Part shown: positions 32,433 to 40,885 of the stretch, piece by piece
Numbering within the stretch: the stretch's first letter is position 1
Layout: every line of letters begins with the position of its first letter
Position numbers and translations under genes: made by a program
Source of the DNA: Cryobacterium cryoconiti
GTDB lineage: Bacteria > Actinomycetota > Actinomycetes > Actinomycetales > Microbacteriaceae
NCBI RefSeq assembly: GCF_004403065.1
Contig: NZ_SOHA01000006.1
Coordinates: 1 to 64,000, forward strand
Length of the DNA: 64,000 bases
Direction of reading: 5' to 3'
The notes under the pieces: model-generated
Databases searched by the model: none
What the model was told of the DNA's origin: nothing
What the model saw: only the letters and a program-made list of their open reading frames with translations

Positions 32433-33800
32433 ATGACTACCGACATTCAGGATGCCGCGGGGGCGGGGGTCTCGACAGGCTCGACCACCGGGGTGGGCTC
32501 GACCACCGGGGTGGGCTCGACCACCGGGGTGGGCTCGACCACCGGGGTGGGCTCGGCCGCCGGGGGACGGCGGTTCTGGCTGGCGCCGGCCGCCGCGATC
32601 TTCGCCGTGGCCTGGGGCGGCAACGAATTCACCCCGCTGCTGGTGATGTACCGGCAGGCCGACGGGTTCTCGAACCAACTCGCGAACCTGCTGCTCGGCG
32701 CCTACGTGCTCGGCATCATCCCGGCCCTGTTGATCGCCGGTCCGCTGTCCGACCGGTTCGGCCGCCGGCCGCTGATGCTGCCCGCACCGTGGATCGCGAT
32801 CGCCGGAAGCGTGCTGCTGGCCGTCTCGGCCGGGAGTGTTCCGCTGCTGCTATTCGGTCGCATCCTGTCCGGGGTCGCCCTGGGTCTGGCCATGGCCGTG
32901 GGCACCAGCTGGGTGAAGGAACTCTCGGCGAAACCCTTCGACCTCCGCGCCGACCGGGCCTCCGGGGCGCGGCGGGCGACCATCGCCCTGTCCCTCGGCT
33001 TCGCACTCGGCGCGGCCAGCTCCGGCGTGCTGGCCCAGTGGGCACCCTTCCCCGGCGTTCTGCCCTACGCGGCCCACACGGTGATCGCGGTGGTGTTCGG
33101 GCTGCTGCTGCTGCGCACCCCGGAGTCCCAGGGGCAGGGCGTCGCGCCCGGCGCCCGGCCGGCCGCCCACCCGCCCACCTCGCCGTACCCGCGGTTCCTG
33201 CTCCTGATCGTGCCGGTGGCGCCGTGGGTCTTCGGCACGGCCACGACCGCCTACGCCATCCTGCCCGCACTCGCCGCCGCCGAGATCCCGTCCGCCCCGG
33301 TGGCGTTCGCGGCCCTGCTCTGCGTGGTGGCGCTCGTCGCGGGCGCGTCGCTGCAACTGTTCAGCCACCGGATCACCGCGGGACACAACGCCCGAGGCAT
33401 CATGTTCGCGCTGATGCTGACCCTCGGATCGCTGCTGCTCGCATCCGTGGCCGTGAGCCCGCCGCGGCTCTGGCTGATCCTGCCGACCGCGGCCCTGCTC
33501 GGCGCCGCCTACGGCCTGCTGATGGTGTCGGGACTGCAGGAGGTGCAGCGGATCGCGCCGCCCGACCACCTCGCCCGGTTGACCGCGATCTACTACGGCA
33601 TCACCTACCTGGGGTTCTTCGTGCCGCTGGCGCTGTCCCTGCTCGAGCCCTGGCTGGGCTATCCGGCGATGTTCGCGGGCGGGGCTGCGGTCTCGGCCGT
33701 GTCGCTGGTGCTGGTGCTCGTGATCTTCCACCGAGACATCTCACTGCACCGCGCGGGCAGGACACCGGGGATGCCGGTGCGCACAGACGCAGCGGCCTGA
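32433..33800 (+). CDS. MFS transporter with N-terminal STTGVG repeat
   Basis: A 455-aa, 12-helix major facilitator. Residues ~7-38 are GVSTGSTTGVGSTTGVG... encoded by one GGTCTCGACAGGCTCGACCACC unit plus GGTGGGCTCGACCACCGG repeats; the transporter proper begins at RRFWLAPAAAIF. Motif A is present as GPLSDRFGRRPLML. TAGGCT at 32373 could be the -10, giving a ~50-nt leader with GGGGGA before ATG 32433. The substrate is unknown. The tail would face the cytoplasm. Confidence 0.85.
   Translation: MTTDIQDAAGAGVSTGSTTGVGSTTGVGSTTGVGSTTGVGSAAGGRRFWLAPAAAIFAVAWGGNEFTPLLVMYRQADGFSNQLANLLLGAYVLGIIPALLIAGPLSDRFGRRPLMLPAPWIAIAGSVLLAVSAGSVPLLLFGRILSGVALGLAMAVGTSWVKELSAKPFDLRADRASGARRATIALSLGFALGAASSGVLAQWAPFPGVLPYAAHTVIAVVFGLLLLRTPESQGQGVAPGARPAAHPPTSPYPRFLLLIVPVAPWVFGTATTAYAILPALAAAEIPSAPVAFAALLCVVALVAGASLQLFSHRITAGHNARGIMFALMLTLGSLLLASVAVSPPRLWLILPTAALLGAAYGLLMVSGLQEVQRIAPPDHLARLTAIYYGITYLGFFVPLALSLLEPWLGYPAMFAGGAAVSAVSLVLVLVIFHRDISLHRAGRTPGMPVRTDAAA
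32465..32560 (+). repeat. GGTCTCGACAGGCTCGACCACC repeat inside the MFS 5' coding region
   Basis: One full GGTCTCGACAGGCTCGACCACC unit is followed by four GGGGTGGGCTCGACCACC units, all in frame. It is the same family as the intergenic repeat at 5053, 38163 and elsewhere. Confidence 0.88.
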
Positions 33801-33825
33801 TCCGAAAAATTCGTCAAAAAAAGTC

Positions 33826-33839
33826 GATGCACGTGCATC
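33826..33839. promoter_or_regulatory. 14-nt perfect palindrome GATGCACGTGCATC
   Basis: A perfect palindrome lies between the MFS stop and the DUF4397 gene, about 94 nt before the latter's ATG. It could be a regulator operator for the DUF4397-sortase unit. No regulator is assigned. Confidence 0.35.
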
Positions 33840-33932
33840 CGTTTCCGGCTCCCTGGCAGAAGTGAGTGTAAGAGAGGCAGTAAGTCCCTCTCCAGAGTGA
33901 CCCACTCACTGACCCAATAGCAGGAGGAAACG

Positions 33933-34769
33933 ATGCACAAGTCCCTCAAGATCGGAATGACGGCCGGAACCCTCGGCGCCCTTGTCGCGCTCGGCGGACT
34001 CGCTCCGGCGCAGGCCGACGGACACGTCGCCAAGCTGTCCGTGCTCCACGGAGTTCCCGGCCTCACCGTCGACGTGTACGTGAACGATGAGCTCACCCTG
34101 GACGACTTCAAGCCGGGCGACCTGGCCGGTCCCCTCGACCTGCCGGCAGGCACCTACAAGGTGGCCATCACCGCGTCGGACGCAGCGGATGCCAGCGCAC
34201 CCGTCATCGGCCCGATCGACCTCCCGCTGGAGGCCGGCAAGAACTACACCGCCACCGCCAACCTCGACGCGGACGGCAAGCCGACGGCGACGTTGTTCAC
34301 CAACGACATCTCTCAGGTCGCCGCCGGCGAGGGCCGCTTGACGGTCCGCCACGTGGCAGCAGCCCCCGCGGTCGATGTGCTGGCCAACGGAGCCGCCGCG
34401 ATCACGGCCCTGACGAACCCGAACGAGTCCGTGCTCACGTTGCCGGCCGGCACCATCTCGGCCGCCGTCGCCGCAACCGGAACGACTGACCCGGTGATCG
34501 GCCCGGCAGACGTGAACGTTGCCGAGGGCACGAACACGATCGTCTACGCGTGGGGCAGCCTGGCCGACAAGAACCTCGCCCTGGCCGTTCAGACCATCGA
34601 CGGGCTTCACTCCAACCCGGACAGCATCCCCGCCGGTGAGGCCGGACTCGTCGCCACCAACCAGGCGAACGAATCCACCGGGCTCATTGTCGGTGGCTTC
34701 GCCGTGCTGATGGGCCTGGTCGCCGCAGCCGTCGTCGGCATGCGTCGCCTGTCCGCCGCTCGCCGCTAG
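33933..34769 (+). CDS. Secreted DUF4397-domain protein with C-terminal membrane anchor
   Basis: A 278-aa surface protein. The signal peptide MHKSLKIGMTAGTLGALVALGGLAPAQA is followed by two DUF4397-type beta domains (KLSVLHGVPGLTVDVYVN and RLTVRHVAAAPAVDVLANG). After a linker comes a hydrophobic helix and basic tail (GFAVLMGLVAAAVVGMRRLSAARR). Such a tail resembles sorting signals, but no LPXTG is present; the nearest candidate is NESTG just before the helix. AGGAGGAAACG precedes ATG 33933. It is followed 14 nt later by a class F sortase gene, so the two are probably partners. Confidence 0.85.
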   Translation: MHKSLKIGMTAGTLGALVALGGLAPAQADGHVAKLSVLHGVPGLTVDVYVNDELTLDDFKPGDLAGPLDLPAGTYKVAITASDAADASAPVIGPIDLPLEAGKNYTATANLDADGKPTATLFTNDISQVAAGEGRLTVRHVAAAPAVDVLANGAAAITALTNPNESVLTLPAGTISAAVAATGTTDPVIGPADVNVAEGTNTIVYAWGSLADKNLALAVQTIDGLHSNPDSIPAGEAGLVATNQANESTGLIVGGFAVLMGLVAAAVVGMRRLSAARR

Positions 34770-34783
34770 TAGAGGAACCTTCG

Positions 34784-35440
34784 ATGAGAGCCACAGCGGG
34801 CATCTTCACAGCGCTCGCTGTGGCTCTTGTCCTGCTCACGGGGTGCACCACCGCCCCGAGCGAAGCGTCCTCCACGGCCTACGTGCCTCCCACTGCAGCC
34901 ACCACGACGCCGGCACCGGCCCCGCCGCCCGCCGCCGCGGACCTGGTGCCCACGGTCAGCTCCGCGCTGGACCAGAACCAGGCGCCCCGAGCCCTGGCTC
35001 CCCAGCGCATCCGTGTCGGCTCCCTCGGAATCGACATGGCGATCGAACCTGTGGGTCTGGCCGCCGACGGGGCGATGGAACTGCCCAAAGACCCGTCGAT
35101 CGCCGCCTGGTACCGGTTCGGCCCGTCTCCGGTGAGCGCCACCGGGGCGACCGTCGTCGCCGCCCATGTCGACTCCCTGGTCTACGACATCGGACCGTTC
35201 GCCGAGCTGGCCTCGGCACCGGCCGGCACCGAGATCGTGGTGACCACCGAAGACGGCCAGGAGCGGCGCTACGCGGTCGAATCGGTGCAGACGGTCAATA
35301 AGGCGGATGTCCCCTGGGATTCGATCTTCGACCGCACCGGCCCGGGCCGGCTCACGCTCGTCACCTGTGGCGGCGAATTCGACTACGACGCCCGCAGCTA
35401 CCTGTCGAACGTTATCGTCTCGGCGAATCCGATCGCATGA
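34784..35440 (+). CDS. Class F sortase lipoprotein
   Basis: A 218-aa transpeptidase at the outer membrane face. The N-terminus is a signal with lipobox LLTGC, then a Thr/Pro/Ala linker. The sortase domain contains the catalytic triad His128 (VVAAHVDS), Cys195 (LTLVTCGGEFD) and Arg204 (YDARSYLSN). ATG 34784 has AGAGGAA upstream. Class F sortases are the typical small actinobacterial type, and their substrates are mostly unknown. Coupling to the upstream DUF4397 protein suggests that protein is a substrate or partner. Confidence 0.88.
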   Translation: MRATAGIFTALAVALVLLTGCTTAPSEASSTAYVPPTAATTTPAPAPPPAAADLVPTVSSALDQNQAPRALAPQRIRVGSLGIDMAIEPVGLAADGAMELPKDPSIAAWYRFGPSPVSATGATVVAAHVDSLVYDIGPFAELASAPAGTEIVVTTEDGQERRYAVESVQTVNKADVPWDSIFDRTGPGRLTLVTCGGEFDYDARSYLSNVIVSANPIA

Positions 35441-35503
35441 CCCAGAGGTATGGCTATGCTGGTCGTCACGGTGGTCGAGGCTCGCTCTGCGGCGGAGCCT
35501 GAC

Positions 35504-36112
35504 ATGTACGACCTCCCGATGCGCTCACCAACCGGGGGACACCGATACGACGTGACGGCTCTCACCGACGATGACGACCACGCCCAGCTGTTCCAGGCCT
35601 TCCGGGCGGGAGACGAGCGGGCGCTCGCCGAGGCGTACGCCCGCTGGTCATCCCTCGTCTACACGATCGCCGTGCGCTCGCTCGGCGATCCCGGTGAAGC
35701 CGAGGACGTGACCCAGAAGGTCTTCCTCGCCGCCTGGAGGGGGAGGGACGGTTTCGATGCGTCTCGGTCGCCGTTGCCGGCCTGGCTCGTCGGGATCACC
35801 CGGCACACCGTGGCGGATGCCCATGAGGCCCGTTCGCGGAGGCGTCGCGTTGAGGAGGCTGTTCTCCTCGACACCGAGCTCAGCCAGGCGGACGAGTCGG
35901 CCGACGTGGCGGACCGGGTTCTGATGCGTGACGAACTGCGCCGGCTCGGACCGGTTCCGCAACAGGTGATGCAGCTGGCGTTCTACGACGATCTCACGCA
36001 CACCCAGATCGCCGATAACCTCGGATTGCCGCTCGGCACCGTGAAAAGTCATATCCGTCGAAGTCTCTCGAGACTGCGCACCAGATTGGAGGCGAACGAT
36101 GACACACATTGA
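35504..36112 (+). CDS. ECF-type RNA polymerase sigma factor
   Basis: A 202-aa extracytoplasmic-function sigma factor. Region 2 reads [29 protein letters not shown]. Region 4 reads [48 protein letters not shown] 35504 is preferred because GGCGGAG lies about 7 nt upstream; the frame opens earlier at 35450 or 35456. It overlaps the anti-sigma gene by 14 nt. TATGCT near 35453 may be the -10. It probably controls the DUF4397-sortase genes upstream, as is usual for this module (inference). Confidence 0.88.
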   Translation: MYDLPMRSPTGGHRYDVTALTDDDDHAQLFQAFRAGDERALAEAYARWSSLVYTIAVRSLGDPGEAEDVTQKVFLAAWRGRDGFDASRSPLPAWLVGITRHTVADAHEARSRRRRVEEAVLLDTELSQADESADVADRVLMRDELRRLGPVPQQVMQLAFYDDLTHTQIADNLGLPLGTVKSHIRRSLSRLRTRLEANDDTH

Positions 36113-36992
36113 CCGGGATGATCTCGCGCTCATTGCCATGGCAGACTTCGACCTCACCGACCCCGAACGCCAGCACCTCGCGGAATGCCCCGAGTGCTCC
36201 CTGGAACTCATCGCGCTGCAGCACACCGCCCTCGTCGGCCGGTCCTCCCGCAGCGTGGAACTCGTCGAGCCTCCGGACTCCGCCTGGGCCGGCATCCACT
36301 CCGCCCTCGGTCTGTCCGACGCAGTTGCCGCCACCCCCCGCCTGACCGACTACGCCGAGCCGGCCCCGCTGGTCGAGCCTGCCCCGCCGGTCGAGCCTGC
36401 CCCGGTGGTCGAGCTTGCCCCGCCGGTCGAGCCTGCCCCGCCGGTCGAGCCGGCCCCGGTGGTCGAGCCTGCCGAGACCCCGGCCGCCACCGCCCCGGTC
36501 ACCGACATCGGCTCGGCGTCCGGTCTGCGCCCTCGCCCCCACCGCCGGCGCCGCAACTGGATGCCCGTTGCCGTGGCCGCCGGCATCGCCGGTCTGCTCG
36601 GCGGCCTCGGCGGCGGCATCTGGTGGCAGTCGGCGCAGCAGCAGGCGCCCGCGACGGTGACGCTCGCCAGGGCGCAACTCGATCCGTTCCCCGGCTGGGA
36701 CGCCGCCGGCAGCGCCTACGTCGCGAAGACCGCCGACGGTCACCGGGAGGTGGTGCTCGACGTCACCGGGGTGAACGGCGACTCCGATCTGCGGGAGGTC
36801 TGGTTGATCAAGGCCGACGCGTCCGGGCTGATCAGTATCGGGCTGCTCAACGGCGAGTCCGGGCACTTCACCATTCCCGACGGCGTGGACCTGACCCAGT
36901 ACCCGCTCGTCGACGTCTCCGCGGAGCCCGACGACGGAGACCCGCAGCACTCCGGCGACTCGATCCTGCGCGGAGAACTCCGCATCGTCTGA
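36099..36992 (+). CDS. Zinc-finger anti-sigma factor (RskA-like)
   Basis: A 297-aa membrane anti-sigma factor. The N-terminal cytoplasmic ZAS region has HxxxCxxC (HLAECPECS). A long linker of VEPAP/VVEP units precedes one helix at about residues 153-172, then an extracellular RskA domain (ending [13 protein letters not shown]). The linker is encoded by GGTCGAGCCTGCC units, the same repeat family as the intergenic elements. It overlaps the sigma gene, as expected for a stoichiometric pair. It would hold the sigma factor at the membrane until cleaved by signal-activated proteases. Confidence 0.88.
   Translation: MTHIDRDDLALIAMADFDLTDPERQHLAECPECSLELIALQHTALVGRSSRSVELVEPPDSAWAGIHSALGLSDAVAATPRLTDYAEPAPLVEPAPPVEPAPVVELAPPVEPAPPVEPAPVVEPAETPAATAPVTDIGSASGLRPRPHRRRRNWMPVAVAAGIAGLLGGLGGGIWWQSAQQQAPATVTLARAQLDPFPGWDAAGSAYVAKTADGHREVVLDVTGVNGDSDLREVWLIKADASGLISIGLLNGESGHFTIPDGVDLTQYPLVDVSAEPDDGDPQHSGDSILRGELRIV
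36359..36480 (+). repeat. GGTCGAGCCTGCCCC repeat in anti-sigma linker
   Basis: Seven GGTCGAGC(C/T)(T/G)GCCCC-type units in frame ([11 protein letters not shown]), ending in GGTGGTCGAGCCTGCCGAGACCCC, which is one base off the intergenic repeat. Confidence 0.85.
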
Positions 36993-36997
36993 CCCCC

Positions 36998-37061
36998 AGA
37001 GTGCCCGTTCCGGTCGAGAGTGCCCGCTCTGCGGGTCACTCTCGACCGGAACGGGCACTCT
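36998..37061. terminator. Family F: perfect 25-bp inverted repeat between convergent genes
   Basis: Arms AGAGTGCCCGTTCCGGTCGAGAGTG (36998-37022 / 37037-37061) are perfect complements. The 14-nt loop itself has a CCCGC/GCGGG inner stem. It lies between the anti-sigma gene and convergent hpaD. No U-tract follows, so it may block transcription by structure or be an intergenic palindrome. Confidence 0.6.
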
Positions 37062-37069
37062 CATGCGCG

Positions 37070-38146
37070 TTAGAGCGTGTGGCCGAGTTTGAAGCCGTGC
37101 TCCACGTCGTCCTTGCGGGTGTACGAGAAGCCGTCGGCACCGACCGTGACGGCCATCTCGCTGGACTCGGTGCGGGCGATCACCGGCTGGGGGTTGCCGT
37201 CGAGGTCGAGCACCAACGACGCATCCGTGTACCAGCTCGGCACGACCGCATTGCCCCACCAGTCGCGGCGCTGGTTGTCGTGCACGTCCCAGGTGACGAC
37301 CGGGTTGTCGGGGTCGCCGGTGTAGTAGTCCTGGGTGTAGATCTCCACCCGGTGGCCGTCGGGGTCGCGCAGGTAGAGGTAGAAGGCGTTCGAGACGCCG
37401 TGGCGACCGGGGCCGCGCTCGATCACATCGGACATCCGCAGGGCGCCGAGCTTGTCGCAGATGTAGATGATGTTGTGCTTCTCGTGCGTGGAGAAGGCGA
37501 TGTGGTGCATCCGTGGGCCGTCGCCGCCGGTCAGGGCGGTGTCGTGCACGGTGTCCTTGCGGCGCATCCAGGCTGCGTAGGTGACGCCGTCCTCGTCCTG
37601 GATGTCCTCGGTGACGCGGAAGCCGAGGTCCTCGAGGTAGCCGCGGCCGCGGCCCACGTCGGGGGTGACCTGGTTGAAGTGGTCCAGGCGCACGAGGGCG
37701 CCGGGGCCCTGCAGGTCGTAGCGCCAGGCTAGGCGTTCGACGTGGTCGACCGAGTAGAAGAACTCGTAGGGGAAGCCGAGCGGATCCTCGACGCGCACGG
37801 AGTCGCCGACACCCTTGACGAAGCCGTTGGTGCGGCGTTCGGTGCGGCAGCCGAGTTCCTGGTACCAGGCCTCGGCCAGGCCCACGTCTTCGGGGGCGCG
37901 CACCCGGAACGCCATCGCTGCGACCGCGGCCACGGGACCCTGGCGCAGCACCAGGTTGTGGTGGATGAACTCTTCGAAGCTGCGCAGGTAGATCTCGGTG
38001 TCGCTCTCCTCGGTCACGACGAGACCGAGCACGTCCACGTAGAACGCGCGTGAGCGGGCGAGGTCGGTGACGACGATGTCCATGTAGGCGCAGCGCAGGA
38101 TGTCCGGCGGGGTCGCCGTGGGTGTGGGGATGGGGATGGTGGTCAT
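37070..38146 (-). CDS. hpaD: 3,4-dihydroxyphenylacetate 2,3-dioxygenase (extradiol ring cleavage)
   Basis: A vicinal-oxygen-chelate extradiol dioxygenase of 358 aa that opens homoprotocatechuate (or a close relative) to 5-carboxymethyl-2-hydroxymuconate semialdehyde. It resembles the Brevibacterium enzyme in length and motifs. Candidate metal ligands are His156 (LDHFNQ), His215 (RMHHIAF) and Glu268 (GHRVEIYT), one residue off the known H155/H214/E267 numbering. Two VOC modules are apparent. ATG 38146 is preceded by AAGGAGG at ideal spacing. It is the last gene of the operon; a repeat array separates it from hpaE. Confidence 0.9.
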   Translation of the reverse strand: MTTIPIPTPTATPPDILRCAYMDIVVTDLARSRAFYVDVLGLVVTEESDTEIYLRSFEEFIHHNLVLRQGPVAAVAAMAFRVRAPEDVGLAEAWYQELGCRTERRTNGFVKGVGDSVRVEDPLGFPYEFFYSVDHVERLAWRYDLQGPGALVRLDHFNQVTPDVGRGRGYLEDLGFRVTEDIQDEDGVTYAAWMRRKDTVHDTALTGGDGPRMHHIAFSTHEKHNIIYICDKLGALRMSDVIERGPGRHGVSNAFYLYLRDPDGHRVEIYTQDYYTGDPDNPVVTWDVHDNQRRDWWGNAVVPSWYTDASLVLDLDGNPQPVIARTESSEMAVTVGADGFSYTRKDDVEHGFKLGHTL

Positions 38147-38162
38147 GGAATCCTCCTTAATC

Positions 38163-38255
38163 GGTGGTCGAGCTTGTCGAGACCCGGTGGTCGAGCCTGT
38201 CGAGACCCGGTGGTCGAGCCTGTCGAGACCCGGTGGTCGAGCCTGTCGAGACCCG
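38163..38255. repeat. Four-copy GGTGGTCGAGCCTGTCGAGACCC array
   Basis: Four consecutive 23-nt copies (the first with CTTGT) lie between hpaE and hpaD inside one operon. Nothing else is seen in this 111-nt gap except the hpaD ribosome site. Confidence 0.92.
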
Positions 38256-38257
38256 GG

Positions 38258-39775
38258 TCAGTGGGCGCCGAAGCGGGCCGTGTGCACCGACCCGAGGGTC
38301 ACGTGCACGGCCTGCTGCTCGGTGTAGAAGTCGATCGACCGGTAGCCGCCCTCGTGACCGAGCCCGGAGGCCTTCACCCCGCCGAACGGTGTGCGCAGGT
38401 CCCGCACATTGTGCGAGTTCAGCCAGACCATGCCGGCCTCGATCGACTGCGCGAAGGTGTGCGCCCGGGTGAGATCGCTGGTCCAGATGTAGGCGGCCAG
38501 ACCGTATTTCACGCCGTTGGCCAGCTCGAGGGCCTCCGCGTCGGTGTCGAACGGCGTGATCGCGACGACCGGTCCGAAGATCTCCTCCTGGAAGATGCGG
38601 GCCGTCGGGGCGACATCCGCGAACACGGTCGGGGAGACGTAGTTGCCCTCCGGCAGGTTCGCCGGGCGGCCGCCGCCGGCCAGCAGGCGGCCCTCGCCCT
38701 TGCCGATCTCGACGTAGCTCATCACCTTGGCGTAGTGCTCGGGGTGCACGAGCGCGCCGACCTCGGTGGCAGGATCGTGCGGGTCGCCGACCACGATGTT
38801 CTTCGCGCGGGCCGCATAGCGGGCGCAGAAGTCGTCGTAGATCGGGCGTTCGACCAGGATTCGACTGCTCGCCGTGCAGCGCTCGCCGTTGAGCGAGAAC
38901 ACCCCGAACAGGGTCGAGTCGAGAGCGGCTTCCAGGTCGGCGTCGGCGAAGACCACGGCGGGCGACTTGCCGCCGAGTTCCATCGACATGCCCTTGAGAT
39001 TCGCGGCGCAGTTGCGGTAGATGGTCTGGCCCGTGGTGGTCTCGCCGGTGAACGAGATGAGCGGGACATCCGGATGCTTGACCAGCGCGTCGCCGGCCTC
39101 CTCACCGAGCCCGTTGACCAGGTTGAAGACCCCGTCGGGCAGCCCGGCCTCGCGGAAGATCTCCGCCCACAGACTCGCCGACAGCGGCGTGAACTCGGCC
39201 GGCTTGAGCACGACCGTGCAGCCGGAGGCCAGTGCGGGGGCGAGCTTCCAGCTCTCCAGCATGAACGGGGTGTTCCACGGGGTGATCAGGCCGGCGACGC
39301 CGACCGGCTTGCGGAAGACGTAGTTGATCTGGCTGCCGGGCACCTGGTACGTGTCGTCGGTCTGCGCCACGATCAGGTCGGCGAAGAAGCGGAAGTTCTC
39401 GGCCGCGCGCTTCGCCTGGCCGAGGGCCTGGGTGATCGGCAGGCCGGTGTCGAACGTCTCGAGTTCGGCGAGGCGGGCATCCTGCGCCTCGACGGCGTCG
39501 GCGATCCGGTTCAGGATGCGGGAGCGCTCGCGCGGCTTCATCCCCGGCCACGGACCGTTCAGGAAGGCGTCGGTCGCGGCCGCGACCGCGAGGTCGATAT
39601 CCTCCTTCTGGCCGGCCGCGGCGGTGGCGTAGGTCTGGTTCGACACCGGGTCGAGCACATCGAAGGTCGCGCCGGAGACGCTGTCGACGAACCGGCCGCC
39701 GATGAAGTGCTGGATGCGGGTCGGCAGGTTCTCGGGTACGTGCCGGATGCGCGTTGTGGTTGCGGTCTCAGTCAT
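38258..39775 (-). CDS. hpaE: 5-carboxymethyl-2-hydroxymuconate semialdehyde dehydrogenase
   Basis: A 505-aa NAD-dependent aldehyde dehydrogenase in the step after HpaD ring cleavage. Catalytic motifs are MELGGKSPAVVF (general base Glu region) and NGERCTASSR (nucleophilic Cys). PWNTPFM and VLKPAEFTPLSA bind the cofactor. The start ATG 39775 lies 2 nt after the stop of the DapA-like gene, so the two are tightly coupled. HpaE is supported over other ALDHs by the GERCTA motif and the hpaD neighbour. Specificity is inferred. Confidence 0.9.
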   Translation of the reverse strand: MTETATTTRIRHVPENLPTRIQHFIGGRFVDSVSGATFDVLDPVSNQTYATAAAGQKEDIDLAVAAATDAFLNGPWPGMKPRERSRILNRIADAVEAQDARLAELETFDTGLPITQALGQAKRAAENFRFFADLIVAQTDDTYQVPGSQINYVFRKPVGVAGLITPWNTPFMLESWKLAPALASGCTVVLKPAEFTPLSASLWAEIFREAGLPDGVFNLVNGLGEEAGDALVKHPDVPLISFTGETTTGQTIYRNCAANLKGMSMELGGKSPAVVFADADLEAALDSTLFGVFSLNGERCTASSRILVERPIYDDFCARYAARAKNIVVGDPHDPATEVGALVHPEHYAKVMSYVEIGKGEGRLLAGGGRPANLPEGNYVSPTVFADVAPTARIFQEEIFGPVVAITPFDTDAEALELANGVKYGLAAYIWTSDLTRAHTFAQSIEAGMVWLNSHNVRDLRTPFGGVKASGLGHEGGYRSIDFYTEQQAVHVTLGSVHTARFGAH

Positions 39776-39777
39776 GG

Positions 39778-40737
39778 TCAGGCCGCCTTCGGGGTGAAGC
39801 CGGCGACCGTGAAGCCGTCGACGGGGGAGAGGTACTGTTCGCCCGCGGTCAGGAGCTTCTTCATGGTGGCGATGCCCGCATCCGTCGGGGTGATCAGCGG
39901 CGGGCGCACGAAGCCGCTCTCGATCAGGCCGCGCTGCTCGAGCACCCATTTGCCCGGCGCCGGGTTGGTCTCGACGAAGAGCAGGTCGACGAGCGGGTGC
40001 AGGCCGTAGTGGATGCGCCGGGCCGTCTCGATGTCGCCGGCCATCCACGCGTTGTACATGTCGACGTGCGCGACCGGGGCGATGTTGCTCGTCGCGCTGA
40101 TGTAGCCCACGCCGCCGAGGGCCAGCAGAGGCAGGCAGAGCAGTTCGATGCCGCTCCAGACCAGCAGCTCCGGGCCGCAGAGCTGCAGCACCCGGGAGAA
40201 GTGCTCGAAGTCCTTGGTGGTCTCCTTGACGCCGACGAAGTTGTCGAAATCGCGGTAGAGGCGCTGGATGGTCTCCGGGGCGATGTCGACGGCGGTGCGA
40301 CTGGGCACGTTGTAGGCGACGATCGGCAGGTCGGGGAACTCCTCGGCGACGGTCTTGTACCAGACGTAGAGCGCCTCCTGGGTGGGACGGGCGTAGTACG
40401 GGGTGATGATCAGGGCGGCGTCGATGCCGGCGTCCCGGGCAGCGGCGGTGAGCTCGAGGGTCTCGTCGAGCTTGGCGGAGCCGGTGCCGGGCATGAACGG
40501 CACCCGGTCGTCGATCGCGGCGGCCACGGTGCGGATCGCCGCCGCCCGCTCGGCGATGGTCTGCGAGCTCGGCTCACCGGTGGAGCCGCCGAGCGAGATG
40601 CCGTGCGTGCCGGAGGCGAGCTGCCAGTTCACGAGGTTCGTGAGGCCGGCATGGTCGACGGCGCCGTCGGCCGTGAACGGGCTCATCAGGGGTGCGATGG
40701 ACCCCTTGATCTGGCTCGGGTCGGTGCGGAACTTCAT
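39778..40737 (-). CDS. DapA/NAL-family aldolase in aromatic operon
   Basis: A 319-aa class I aldolase of the dihydrodipicolinate synthase family. TIM-barrel motifs are GSTGEPSS, IAYNVPSRT (active-site Tyr) and VGVKETTKD (Schiff-base Lys). ATG 40737 has AAAGGAAG upstream. It sits in the hpa operon with a 2-nt gap to hpaE. No HpaI aldolase (retro-aldol step) is present, so this protein or the RraA domain of the fusion gene could fill that role (inference). It is unlikely to be the lysine-biosynthesis DapA given context. Reaction not certain. Confidence 0.85.
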   Translation of the reverse strand: MKFRTDPSQIKGSIAPLMSPFTADGAVDHAGLTNLVNWQLASGTHGISLGGSTGEPSSQTIAERAAAIRTVAAAIDDRVPFMPGTGSAKLDETLELTAAARDAGIDAALIITPYYARPTQEALYVWYKTVAEEFPDLPIVAYNVPSRTAVDIAPETIQRLYRDFDNFVGVKETTKDFEHFSRVLQLCGPELLVWSGIELLCLPLLALGGVGYISATSNIAPVAHVDMYNAWMAGDIETARRIHYGLHPLVDLLFVETNPAPGKWVLEQRGLIESGFVRPPLITPTDAGIATMKKLLTAGEQYLSPVDGFTVAGFTPKAA

Positions 40738-40771
40738 TGTTCTTCCTTTCGAGGGCGACGGATGCGCTGGC

Positions 40772-40837
40772 AACTGTTGCCGAATCGGACGAATGTTGCC
40801 GGTGTGCGGGCGACTTTTGTCCGATTCGGGAACAGTT
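40772..40837. repeat. Family E inverted repeat, copy 3 (diverged)
   Basis: Inverted repeat with AACTGTT...AACAGTT ends and core CCGAATCGGAC / GTCCGATTCGG. The core resembles copies 1 and 2 (GTTTCGGACGAATGTTGCC). It lies in the 148-nt gap between GntR and the DapA-like gene, within the operon. Confidence 0.8.
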
Positions 40838-40840
40838 ACT

Positions 40841-40869
40841 GGGGAAACTGGGGAAACTGGGGAAACAGG
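40841..40869. repeat. 9-nt tandem repeat CTGGGGAAA
   Basis: Three copies of CTGGGGAAA (40840-40868 region) directly beside family E copy 3. No function seen. Confidence 0.8.
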
Positions 40870-40885
40870 GAGGCGTCAGGGGAGG

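Noticed and set aside
39778-40737. Lysine-pathway dapA
   Set aside because: It is inside a catabolic operon with a 2-nt gap to hpaE. The family has many non-lysine aldolases.
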